Below, piece by piece: positions 16,635 through 25,241 of a stretch of DNA of 64,000 nucleotides. The stretch's first letter is position 1, and each line of letters begins with the position of its first letter. Location: contig JALHPG010000001.1 in NCBI GenBank assembly GCA_022842625.1, positions 62,001 to 126,000 of the forward strand, written 5' to 3'. The position numbers and the translations under genes are program-made. The DNA is from Bacteroidia bacterium. Its GTDB lineage: Bacteria > Bacteroidota > Bacteroidia > B-17B0 > Aurantibacillaceae. Under the pieces are notes generated by a model. It was given only the letters and a program-made list of their open reading frames with translations, was not told the DNA's origin and searched no databases.

Positions 16635-17450
16635 TTATTTTGAAATGATCAATCTTTTGTTTAAAGTAGTTTTTTCAGACTCGATCGATAGATTATAAAA
16701 TCCTGAGTTTAAATTATTGCAATTTAATTCAAGTGCGTTTGATCCCATATTTAGTTTGTAATAATTACTATCAATCAATTGGCCAATAGTATTTGTGATA
16801 TTAATTTTAACGCTAGATGTACCCGCCGAGTTAACAAAAACAGTTACCTTGTCTTTAGCCGGGTTAGGAAATAAGGTAACCGAAAAGTCTGTATTACCAC
16901 CTTTATCGTTTAATCCTAATGGCTGATTATATCCTATAAAAAAAGCCAAGCTATCATTTGGGTTTGCTACATTAAATAATTTATACTTCACAACATAGTT
17001 TCCTGTTACAGGCCCCTCCTCAAGATCAACAGAAAATGGCTGGTTATTGTCTACGGTATTATCGCCCATTGGAAATACCGAATTGGTTTGTCCTGAAGCC
17101 AGTAATATCGTATAGTCAGCAGCGCCAGGAGTGTTTACCGCAGGGGTAAAACAATTAAAACCAAAACAAAAATAAGTTGTTGGAGCATTTGCAACTATGC
17201 TTAAGTCTAATATTGGTGACTGAGAAACAATAGAGCGTGTTACATTAAATGTTTGAGTTACTGCTGCATTATTTTTTATTTTGAACTTTGTTACCTTTAA
17301 TGCGTTTGCCGAAGTTGATTCATAAACATAATTACCATTAGAAACTGTTGCTGTTGGCACAAAATTTACATCCGTTTTATAAAGAGAAAAACTCTGAGCA
17401 ACGCCTGCAAAAGAAACACCCATTACTAGGAAAGAAATTATTTTTTTCAT
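16635..17450 (-). CDS. Small T9SS cargo protein with YFCFGxNC motif (paralogue B)
   Basis: A 271-residue secreted protein: signal peptide MKKIISFLVMGVSFAGVAQ, a beta-rich domain of about 160 residues, and a type A sorting domain (VTLFPNPAKDKVTVFV to KRLIISK). It shares YFCFGFNCF (C95, C100), LASGQTNSVFP and KYKLFNVANPNDSLAFFIGYN with paralogue A, so the two are products of duplication. The function is unknown. Like paralogue A it starts just after the terminator hairpin of an Omp28-like gene (17529-18701), with about 30 bases between hairpin and ATG. This repeated arrangement suggests attenuated co-expression with the CxxC protein upstream. Confidence 0.85.
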   Translation of the reverse strand: MKKIISFLVMGVSFAGVAQSFSLYKTDVNFVPTATVSNGNYVYESTSANALKVTKFKIKNNAAVTQTFNVTRSIVSQSPILDLSIVANAPTTYFCFGFNCFTPAVNTPGAADYTILLASGQTNSVFPMGDNTVDNNQPFSVDLEEGPVTGNYVVKYKLFNVANPNDSLAFFIGYNQPLGLNDKGGNTDFSVTLFPNPAKDKVTVFVNSAGTSSVKINITNTIGQLIDSNYYKLNMGSNALELNCNNLNSGFYNLSIESEKTTLNKRLIISK

Positions 17451-17480
17451 TTTAAATATTTTATAATTATCATAAAAAAT

Positions 17481-17508
17481 AAAAGCCGACCATAAAAGGC
17501 CAGCTTTT
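17481..17508 (-). terminator. Terminator/attenuator between the 390-aa Omp28-like gene and paralogue B
   Basis: On the minus strand AAAAGCTGGCC pairs with GGTCGGCTTTT if two G-U wobbles are allowed; the plus-strand transcript would have mismatches instead, so the hairpin is directional. It lies 20 bases past the stop of the Omp28-like gene. Confidence 0.7.
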
Positions 17509-17528
17509 ATATTTAATTTATTAAACGA

Positions 17529-18701
17529 TTACTTAGAGATAGTTAGCTTTTGTGTTTTTTCTTTATTACCAACCATTACTTTTACAAAATAAACTCCACT
17601 TTGTAGATCGGAAATATTTAAATCAATAGAATGAATTCCTTTTTCTAAATCTGAAGAGGTAGTGTAAACTTCAGCCCCTAACATATTATACATTTTCACA
17701 ACAACATTCTCCTGCTTGCTAATTAATAAAGCAAGAGTGGCTTTATCTGCCGCAGGATTTGGAAATACAGTTGCAGAATATTCTTCAGATGGGTCATATT
17801 TTTGAACTCCGGTAGGCATACCGCTAACAATAGTAATCGGGCCGGTGCAACCGGATACAATATTTTGCTGTGTTTCAGTTACAAAGGCAACTAATTTCAA
17901 TTTTGAAAGCAATACATTTGTTTTTATTGCGCCTCCACTAACTGTTAAAGGATATTGAGAAGCAATAGTATACGTGTAGGTCTTTGCAAACGTAAATCCT
18001 GTTGTTGTTGTTGGTATAACATCACCCCATTGGCCTGTAATCATATGACGTAATAGTTTATTGTGTTGGTATTGTTGACCAACCGGATTAGATGCAAACC
18101 ACATGGCTGGGTAATAGGTTGCGCCTGATGTTTGAGGGCCAAGCACACTATCTTGCAATAAAGCAATGTTTAAATAATTAGTCGGATTAATTCCATTACC
18201 TGTATAATAAACCTCTGCTTGAACTGTTAAAATATTTGTTACTGCATCAATTGTAGCTTGTAAAGCCACATTTAAATTTGACGGAAGAGCAATTATTGAA
18301 GCGCTAGAACTAGCCCACTTTGATCTGCTTTGAGCTGTTCCTGGAGTAGTTGTGTTTTGACTATTTGCAGGGATTAAGGTTCTATTTACAGTACCTGCAG
18401 GGTAACCCGTTAAGTTTGTTTGAGCAGCTATTGCTGAACCAAAAGCAGTTCTAAAATCAGGTGCACCTGAAGCGGGATTGGCGTATGACCCAGTGTGGAT
18501 ATTTATCGCATAGGCATTACCCGGATAAAATGCTGTTATTTGATCTGCTTTTAAGTGGCCGTCCGGACAAAATTGGCAAGTAATTCCTGTAAATTCCTCT
18601 AAAATTATTTTTCTGTTTTGCGGTGTTGTGCTAACAGGTAATTGAGCAAACGCTGTAAATACAGTTGATGCTGCAAGAATACTTAGTAATTGTTTCTTCA
18701 T
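17529..18701 (-). CDS. Omp28-related thioredoxin-like T9SS cargo protein (short form)
   Basis: A 390-residue secreted protein. Signal peptide MKKQLLSILAASTVFTAFAQ, then ILEEFTGITCQFCPDGH, in which C42 and C45 form the thioredoxin-like CxxC of the Omp28 family. The rest of the domain reads as a thioredoxin-fold-plus-beta region (ALLQDSVLGPQTSGATYY, HNKLLRHMITGQWG), typical of Omp28-like proteins. A type A sorting domain ends it (ATVFPNPAADKATLAL to KLTISK). A candidate promoter lies in the 139-base gap upstream; a terminator and then paralogue B follow. Confidence 0.88.
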   Translation of the reverse strand: MKKQLLSILAASTVFTAFAQLPVSTTPQNRKIILEEFTGITCQFCPDGHLKADQITAFYPGNAYAINIHTGSYANPASGAPDFRTAFGSAIAAQTNLTGYPAGTVNRTLIPANSQNTTTPGTAQSRSKWASSSASIIALPSNLNVALQATIDAVTNILTVQAEVYYTGNGINPTNYLNIALLQDSVLGPQTSGATYYPAMWFASNPVGQQYQHNKLLRHMITGQWGDVIPTTTTGFTFAKTYTYTIASQYPLTVSGGAIKTNVLLSKLKLVAFVTETQQNIVSGCTGPITIVSGMPTGVQKYDPSEEYSATVFPNPAADKATLALLISKQENVVVKMYNMLGAEVYTTSSDLEKGIHSIDLNISDLQSGVYFVKVMVGNKEKTQKLTISK

Positions 18702-18728
18702 GTATTTGGTTTTAAAGATTTATTAATA

Positions 18729-18757
18729 AAAACTTAACACTCTAAGGTAAACATCAA
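18729..18757 (-). promoter_or_regulatory. Candidate promoter of the 390-aa Omp28-like gene
   Basis: Minus strand TTG (18757-18755), 18-base spacer, TAAGTTTT (18736-18729), one base off TAnnTTTG, 27 bases before the ATG. Confidence 0.4.
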
Positions 18758-18792
18758 ATTTTTAAAATCCAATAAATATCTGTTAAAAACAA

Positions 18793-18819
18793 AAAAGGTT
18801 GCATAAAAAGCAACCTTTT
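18793..18819 (-). terminator. Terminator after the 639-aa Omp28-like gene
   Basis: AAAAGGTTGC and GCAACCTTTT pair around 7 bases and are followed by further T on the minus strand, 22 bases past the stop at 18841. Confidence 0.85.
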
Positions 18820-18840
18820 CTTTTTCTAAATTATTTAGAC

Positions 18841-20760
18841 CTATTTTGAGATAACTAATTTTTTTGTTGTTGAATATTTACCATTTTCAATTATTATAAA
18901 ATAAATTCCACTAGCAAGATCTTTTGTATCCATTTTAATAGTGTTTGTTCCCGAATTTAATACTACTTGTTTTGTATATACAATTTCGCCTATGGCATTA
19001 AACATCTTAATATTCGAACTACTAGAATTCTCTGATCTGATCTTTAAAACAGTTTCATTAATTGCAGGATTTGGGAAAATTGTAATATCCGAATTGTTGA
19101 AATTATTTTTTAAAACACCAAGAGTACTTGGTTGAGATAAATTTACATTATCAATAAACATATTGTTTCCCTTATCATTTGTTGCTCTAAATTTTACAAG
19201 AACATTTGGACTCGCAAACCCTGTAAGCGCAACTGTTTCAGTGATCCAATCTTGTGGCAAAGTAGGAAGGAAGGCATTACTAACTGCCGCGCTTGTTGCT
19301 AAAAATTGGCCTGCTTTACTATAAACATTTGACCAGGTTACTCCGCAATCAACAGAAACAAGAATATCCAATTGATCATTCTCATTTAGTTTTTGAGCTT
19401 TAGCAAGATCAAAAGATAAACTTGGAGTTGCAGATCCGCTTAAATCCATTGGAGGTAAGTATAATTCATCCACATCACCAGATACAGGGTTTGTATAAAA
19501 ATCAAATTTAATAGCGCCGTAATCAGCAAAATTGCCAAAACTCCCAACATTAGTAACTCTGCTCCATGATGGCCCATTATTTGAATTAATACCTGTCCAG
19601 TTTAAAGGAGGAAAGGCAGACATAGCAAAATCTTCAGCAACAGGAGTGGCTTGATAATTCGTAGCTACTAGATATTTTACCCTGTTTGAAACGGTAAATA
19701 AATTGTATGGGTTATCCATTACCAAAGTATACGAATATGTATGAACGCCGGATGTTGTTGGTGTTGATGTAGTATTTAATAGAAGTACTGTAGAGGCTCC
19801 AATTGCAAGATTGCCCGACCAAGGTGTAGTAGTTCCGGCTATTCCATCAACAAAAGAGGTAACTGTAAAAGAAGTTATTGGATTTGCACCATTATTATTA
19901 ATAGTAATTTGAGGAGAAATTGTAGAGGTACACGTTGCATCCACTTTTGTATCAAGCATTGTTAAAGCAGTTGTTGGAATTGCAACCTTATCGGCTCTAA
20001 AGGCTTGCAATACTTTTTTATTTGCAGCATCTTGAATAAAACCTACAAAAGCGATTTCTTCTTTTTTTCTGGTGTATGATGGTATTGGGCAATTAAGTGT
20101 AAATGTATGAACTTGTCCCACAGTCCATGCAGTTGGCAATGCGTAACCACTTTGAATGGATGGAAAAGATTTAATAGCAACGTCTTCAAAATTCTTTTCG
20201 CCATTCGTACCCGGCTGAACGCTAAATTGTATCAAACGTTCAATCATAACCGTTCTAAATTGTAAGGCATTTGTGGCAGTATAATTTGCACTAGCTTGAA
20301 CCGTAATAGTTAAATTAACCGAACTACAACCTGCGTCCCAAGCACGAACCATATTAATAGAAAAAGGTGAGGTTAGAGCTTGTGCGGTAGATATTAAACC
20401 CGGAGTACAGTTACCGGCATGATTACTGGCGCCACCAAAAACCGTTAGGCTTTGACCATCCATACGCCCTTGTGGAGCCGAATTCACAGCATAATAATTC
20501 ATTCGCGCGTTAATCTCAACAGCATTTGTTTGATATAAAGACCAAGTATTTGTTGGCGCACTAGGAATTGCCACTTGCCACTTAATTGCAACAACCTTTG
20601 AAGCGTTAGCTGTTAATGTTGCATTTAAGCCCGGGTTGGTGCTTGCGCAAGGAGGACAGGTTTCGCCTGTAAACTCTTCAAACAAAGACAAACGAGGAGT
20701 TTGGCAAAATGCAGTAAAACCTGCAAACATTAGTGCTACTGAAAGTAAATTTTTTTTCAT
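18841..20760 (-). CDS. Omp28-related thioredoxin-like T9SS cargo protein (long form 2)
   Basis: A 639-residue secreted protein when started at the ATG at 20760, which gives MKKNLLSVALMFAGFTAFCQ as signal peptide; the open frame to 20802 adds 14 residues that would bury it. The Omp28-like start LFEEFTGETCPPC (C35, C38) and the whole domain order match the 670-residue protein at 14388-16400, including a FPPLNWTGINSN cleaved-adhesin-like region and a type A sorting domain (ITIFPNPAINETVLKI, final KKLVISK). It is the first of the five tandem cargo genes in transcription order. Minus-strand TATATTTG at 20798-20791 may be its -7 box, without a clear TTG. No small Cys-x4-Cys partner follows. Confidence 0.87.
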   Translation of the reverse strand: MKKNLLSVALMFAGFTAFCQTPRLSLFEEFTGETCPPCASTNPGLNATLTANASKVVAIKWQVAIPSAPTNTWSLYQTNAVEINARMNYYAVNSAPQGRMDGQSLTVFGGASNHAGNCTPGLISTAQALTSPFSINMVRAWDAGCSSVNLTITVQASANYTATNALQFRTVMIERLIQFSVQPGTNGEKNFEDVAIKSFPSIQSGYALPTAWTVGQVHTFTLNCPIPSYTRKKEEIAFVGFIQDAANKKVLQAFRADKVAIPTTALTMLDTKVDATCTSTISPQITINNNGANPITSFTVTSFVDGIAGTTTPWSGNLAIGASTVLLLNTTSTPTTSGVHTYSYTLVMDNPYNLFTVSNRVKYLVATNYQATPVAEDFAMSAFPPLNWTGINSNNGPSWSRVTNVGSFGNFADYGAIKFDFYTNPVSGDVDELYLPPMDLSGSATPSLSFDLAKAQKLNENDQLDILVSVDCGVTWSNVYSKAGQFLATSAAVSNAFLPTLPQDWITETVALTGFASPNVLVKFRATNDKGNNMFIDNVNLSQPSTLGVLKNNFNNSDITIFPNPAINETVLKIRSENSSSSNIKMFNAIGEIVYTKQVVLNSGTNTIKMDTKDLASGIYFIIIENGKYSTTKKLVISK

Positions 20761-20878
20761 GAAATTAGTATTTAGCATTTTATATAATATCAAATATAAC
20801 AAACTAAACCGATATAGTGCTCTTGCCTAAACGTTAAAATTTAAAAGTCAAATCTAATCGATATAGAAATTTATTGCC

Positions 20879-20886
20879 TAATTTTG
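20879..20886 (+). promoter_or_regulatory. Candidate -7 element of mfd
   Basis: TAATTTTG ends 7 bases before the mfd ATG; initiation from it would give a near-leaderless transcript. No well-placed TTG was seen. Confidence 0.35.
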
Positions 20887-20893
20887 CCGCAAA

Positions 20894-23800
20894 ATGATCC
20901 TAAACAAAAAGCTAGAGGGGATTTTTAATTCTAAAATACAAGCCATAAACCTTAACCAAAACTACTGGCTACAAGGTTTAAACGGATCCGCTTTGTCTTT
21001 TTTTATTCAATCGCTTTATTTAGCGCATAAAAAAAATTGCGTAATTATTGCCTCAGATAAAGAAAAAGCGGCGTATTTGCTAAATGATCTTGAAACATTA
21101 CTTCCGCAAGACAAGATCTTATTTTTTCCTGAATCATACCGGCAACCTTACCAAATAGAAAAAACAACCAACGCCAATATTCAAGAAAGGGCCGAGGTGT
21201 TAAGTCTTTTATCCAAAGAAAATTTTACAGGTATCGTTATTACCTACCCGCAGGCCCTTGCCGAAAAAGTTACTCTCAAACAAAAGCTTCAGCAAAACAC
21301 TCTTCAAATAAAAAAAGGCGAAAAACTTTCTATCGATTTTATTTCTGAATTTTTACTGTCTTACGATTTTGAACATGTAGATTTTGTTTTTGAGCCGGGG
21401 CAATTTAGTATCAGAGGTGGGATAATTGATATTTTCTCGTTTGCAAATGAATTTCCTTATCGCATAGAATTATTTGGAAATGAAGTAGAAGCCATTAAAA
21501 CATTTGATCCGGCAGACCAATTATCAAATGCGAAATTTGATTTTGTAACGATCATCCCAAACATTAACTCTAAGATCTTTACCGAAGAAAAAGTATTACT
21601 GCTTAATTATTTTGGCAACCATAGTTCGTTTTTGTTTTTTGAAGACGCACAATATTCATTAGATGTTTTTGACAAAAAATTTGACGCCGCTACCAAGGCC
21701 TACCAGCAATACTCCGGAGAGGTAAAACAAATTGAACCCGAAAAATTATATTCCAAATCGGAGGACCTAAAAGAACAACTGAAAAAATTTACATCTTTCG
21801 AATTTGGGATCAGGTCAATTTTATCTTCTGAAAGTATAAAATTCGATCAAAAACCACAGCCTTCTTTCAACAAAAATTTCGACCTGTTAATTGCTAATTT
21901 AAAAGAAAACAAGGCAAAAGGTTTCCAAAATTATTTCTTAACCGATAATGTTAAACAAGCCGAAAGATTAATAAGTATTTTTAACGACCTCCTTGCAAAA
22001 GAGCATCGCGCTTACGATACAATAATAGATTATTTACAACTCGATATTCATGAAGGATTTGTTGACGACGAATTTAAAATTGCCATCTATACCGACCACC
22101 AGATTTTTGAACGCTACCATCGCTTTAAATTAAAAGAATTAAAACATAAAAGCGCCGAAGCGTTTACTATTAAAGAATTGCTCACATTAAATCCGGGAGA
22201 TTATGTGACCCACATCGATCACGGTATTGGCCGATTTGCAGGGTTACAAAAAATAAATACGAATGGCAAAGAACAAGAAAGTGTAAAGCTTCTATTTAGA
22301 GATAACGATGTACTTTATGTTAGCATTCATAGTTTACACCGCATAAGTAAATTTAGCGGCAAAGAAGGTAACGTTCCGCGCATTGACAAATTAGGCAGTA
22401 CAAATTGGGCAACCCTAAAATCAAAAACCAAACGTAATGTAAAAGAACTTGCTTACGACCTAATTAAGTTGTATGCCGAAAGAAAATCCAGACCGGGTCA
22501 TGCCTTCCCTAAAGATAATTATCTGCAGCACGAACTTGAAGCGTCATTTATCTATGAAGATACGCCCGATCAAATTAAAGTTACAAAAGATGTAAAACGG
22601 GATATGGAAAAACCACATCCGATGGATAGATTAGTTTGCGGGGATGTTGGTTTTGGAAAAACAGAAATTGCAGTAAGAGCTGCTTTTAAAGCCGTTTGCG
22701 ACAGTAAGCAGGTTGCAGTGCTTGTGCCAACAACCATTTTAGCGTATCAACATTATAAAACATTTAAAGAGCGTTTAAAAGATCTGCCTTGCAACGTCGA
22801 TTATATTAATCGCTTTAGATCAGCTAAGCAAGTAAAAGAAACATTAAGGAATTTAGCCGATGGCAAATTAGACATTATTATAGGTACACATAAATTAGTA
22901 GGCAAGGATGTAAAGTTTAAAGACCTTGGTTTATTAATAATTGATGAAGAACAAAAGTTTGGAGTAAGCATAAAAGACAAATTAAAAACCTTTAAAAGTA
23001 ATATTGATACATTAACTTTAACCGCAACCCCTATTCCGAGAACCTTGCAATTTAGTCTGATGGGCGCTCGCGATCTGTCAGTAATATCTACTCCCCCACC
23101 CAATCGTTACCCGGTACAAACAGAATTGCATGCGTTTGACGAAGAACTAATTCGCGATGCCGTAAGCTATGAATTAAAACGTGGCGGTCAGGTATTTTTT
23201 GTACACAATAAAGTACAAAATATAATGGACATTGCCGGTATCATTCAACGCTTAGTGCCTGATGCAAGGATTGCAATTGGCCATGGCCAAATGGACGGCG
23301 ACAAACTGGAAGACGTTATGTTGGGTTTTATGGAAGGCGAATACGATGTTTTAGTTGCAACAACAATTATTGAAAGCGGCTTGGACATCAGTAACGCCAA
23401 TACTATTATTATTAATGATGCGCAAAATTTTGGCTTAAGTGATCTGCATCAAATGCGCGGTCGTGTTGGTAGAAGCAACAAAAAAGCGTTCTGTTACCTA
23501 TTAGCACCATCACAAATCATGCTTACAAGCGAAGCGCAAAAACGATTAAAGGCAATTGTAGATTTTAGTGATCTTGGAAGTGGTTTTCAAATTGCCATGC
23601 GCGATCTGGATATTCGAGGCGCAGGAAATTTATTAGGCGGAGAGCAAAGTGGTTTTATAAACGATATGGGCTTTGATACCTATATGAAAATTTTAAATGA
23701 GGCTATTGAAGAATTAAAAGAAGAAGATTGGTATAAAGATGTGGTGGGCGAGGAACACGAATCAGATAAATCTATTTTCTCTCGACAGTTCGTAAAAGAA

Positions 23801-24280
23801 ACTGTAATAGATACCGACCTTCCGTTACTTATACCAGACACTTATGTTAGCAGCTTAACCGAAAGATTATTGTTGTATAGAGAGCTTGATAACATTACAA
23901 AAGAAGAAGATCTTCAGAAATTTGAACTAAATTTAAAAGATAGGTTTGGTCCTTTGCCAATAGAAGTAACCGAGCTTATTAATGTTGTTCGCATGCGATG
24001 GAAGGCGATGAAATTAGGTTTTGAAAAACTAACATTAAAAAATAAAAAATTATTGGCCTACTTTTTAAATAAGCAAGAAAGTGATTACTTTTCTAGTCCA
24101 ATGTTTCAAGCCGCCTTGCTTTTTGCGCAAAAATATCCTAACCTTTGTACTTTAAAAGAACAAAATAAAAAATTATATTTAACCGTTGAAGATGTGGCCT
24201 CAGTTAAGCGATCCGCAGAAGTATTAACACAAATAGAGAACTTAATTCAATTTCCGGAGGTATTACCAAGTGAAAGCTAG
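20894..24280 (+). CDS. mfd: Transcription-repair coupling factor Mfd
   Basis: A 1128-residue ATP-driven translocase that removes stalled RNA polymerase at DNA lesions and recruits UvrA. The UvrB-like N-terminal region (residues 1-330) includes FEPGQFSIRGGIIDIF. The CarD-like RNA-polymerase-interaction domain begins near residue 434 (GDYVTHIDHGIGRFAGLQKI). The RecG-like motor follows: GDVGFGKTEIAVRAAF (Walker A), LLIIDEEQKFG, TLTATPIPRTLQFSLMGARDLS, and QMRGRVGRSNKKAFCYLL. The C-terminal TRCF domain is present. Length is normal. Its last 11 bases overlap the histidine-kinase start, so mfd appears to head the kinase/BtuFCD gene string. Confidence 0.97.
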   Translation: MILNKKLEGIFNSKIQAINLNQNYWLQGLNGSALSFFIQSLYLAHKKNCVIIASDKEKAAYLLNDLETLLPQDKILFFPESYRQPYQIEKTTNANIQERAEVLSLLSKENFTGIVITYPQALAEKVTLKQKLQQNTLQIKKGEKLSIDFISEFLLSYDFEHVDFVFEPGQFSIRGGIIDIFSFANEFPYRIELFGNEVEAIKTFDPADQLSNAKFDFVTIIPNINSKIFTEEKVLLLNYFGNHSSFLFFEDAQYSLDVFDKKFDAATKAYQQYSGEVKQIEPEKLYSKSEDLKEQLKKFTSFEFGIRSILSSESIKFDQKPQPSFNKNFDLLIANLKENKAKGFQNYFLTDNVKQAERLISIFNDLLAKEHRAYDTIIDYLQLDIHEGFVDDEFKIAIYTDHQIFERYHRFKLKELKHKSAEAFTIKELLTLNPGDYVTHIDHGIGRFAGLQKINTNGKEQESVKLLFRDNDVLYVSIHSLHRISKFSGKEGNVPRIDKLGSTNWATLKSKTKRNVKELAYDLIKLYAERKSRPGHAFPKDNYLQHELEASFIYEDTPDQIKVTKDVKRDMEKPHPMDRLVCGDVGFGKTEIAVRAAFKAVCDSKQVAVLVPTTILAYQHYKTFKERLKDLPCNVDYINRFRSAKQVKETLRNLADGKLDIIIGTHKLVGKDVKFKDLGLLIIDEEQKFGVSIKDKLKTFKSNIDTLTLTATPIPRTLQFSLMGARDLSVISTPPPNRYPVQTELHAFDEELIRDAVSYELKRGGQVFFVHNKVQNIMDIAGIIQRLVPDARIAIGHGQMDGDKLEDVMLGFMEGEYDVLVATTIIESGLDISNANTIIINDAQNFGLSDLHQMRGRVGRSNKKAFCYLLAPSQIMLTSEAQKRLKAIVDFSDLGSGFQIAMRDLDIRGAGNLLGGEQSGFINDMGFDTYMKILNEAIEELKEEDWYKDVVGEEHESDKSIFSRQFVKETVIDTDLPLLIPDTYVSSLTERLLLYRELDNITKEEDLQKFELNLKDRFGPLPIEVTELINVVRMRWKAMKLGFEKLTLKNKKLLAYFLNKQESDYFSSPMFQAALLFAQKYPNLCTLKEQNKKLYLTVEDVASVKRSAEVLTQIENLIQFPEVLPSES
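24255..24272 (+). promoter_or_regulatory. Shine-Dalgarno sequence that selects the GTG start of the histidine kinase
   Basis: CGGAGG at 24255-24260 lies 9 bases before GTG (24270-24272), inside the end of mfd. A strong Shine-Dalgarno is unusual in this phylum, where most genes lack one, and supports the non-ATG start. Confidence 0.6.
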
Positions 24281-25241
24281 ATCACGTTCCATACTTATTT
24301 TAGGCATCCTATTTGGATACATATTACTGCAATTCTTATGGTGGGAAGTTTTATTAGTAAAACAAACCGGACAGATAATTGACCTAAAACAAAAGATCTC
24401 AGAACTTTCAATTACAAATGAATCAACACTTATAAACGAGATTGCATTATTGCATAAAAAAAAGACAATGCAGGTAATGATGATCGTTGGCGAAGGAACA
24501 GTTTTTTTATTACTGCTTTTATTTGGCATCTATAAGATCAAACAATCGCAAGACAAAGAAACAGCATTAAACAATCAACAAAAGAATTTTTTCTTAAGCA
24601 TCACGCACGAATTAAAAACACCAATAGCGGCAACAAAACTTCAGCTTCAAACACTGCAAAAACAAAAACTATCCGAGCAAATTCAACAAGAATTAATATC
24701 CAATGCGCTTATTGAAACCGAACGTTTAAACGCATTGATAGATAATGTACTTTTAGCAAGTCGCTTAGATGCAGGCGAATTTATTTTTAAATTAAGTCAA
24801 CAAAATATTAGCGAACTCGTTTTAAAAACAGTAAACAGATACTATAAAAGAGAAGTGAATTCAGGGGAATTACAAATTAAGGTAACCAATAACATATTTG
24901 GAGAAATAGACGAAACAACATTTCCTTCAATAATTACAAATCTCATTGATAACGCAATTAAATATTCTCCAGATCAAAAAGAAATAGTTATTGAATTGTC
25001 AATTAAAAACAATAAACCAATTTTAATTGTTCGTGATGCAGGTTGCGGAATAAGTGCCGATGACAAAGAAAAAATCTTTGCCAAATTTTTTAGAGCCGGA
25101 AATGAAGAGACGAGAGGCGCAAAAGGAACCGGACTAGGATTATATATTGTAAATTATATTGTAAACAATCATAACGCTACAATAAAAGTAAAAGATAATC
25201 AACCTAAAGGCTCTGTTTTTGAAATTCAATTCAATGCATAA
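24270..25241 (+). CDS. Sensor histidine kinase with a minimal input region
   Basis: A 323-residue membrane kinase. Two hydrophobic segments (about residues 8-27 and 68-90) flank a short periplasmic stretch of about 40 residues, too small for a known sensor domain. The phosphoacceptor H113 is in SITHELKTPIAATKL; the ATPase part has the N box (ITNLIDNAIKYSPD), G1 (VRDAGCGIS), F box (FAKFFRAGNEETRGAKG) and G2 (GTGLGLYIV). It starts at GTG 24270 with a good Shine-Dalgarno and overlaps mfd. No response regulator lies beside it, so its partner must be encoded elsewhere. The following BtuF-like gene overlaps its end by 8 bases, hinting that it responds to, or is produced with, metal/cobalamin uptake. 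Confidence 0.9.
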   Translation: MKARSRSILILGILFGYILLQFLWWEVLLVKQTGQIIDLKQKISELSITNESTLINEIALLHKKKTMQVMMIVGEGTVFLLLLLFGIYKIKQSQDKETALNNQQKNFFLSITHELKTPIAATKLQLQTLQKQKLSEQIQQELISNALIETERLNALIDNVLLASRLDAGEFIFKLSQQNISELVLKTVNRYYKREVNSGELQIKVTNNIFGEIDETTFPSIITNLIDNAIKYSPDQKEIVIELSIKNNKPILIVRDAGCGISADDKEKIFAKFFRAGNEETRGAKGTGLGLYIVNYIVNNHNATIKVKDNQPKGSVFEIQFNA

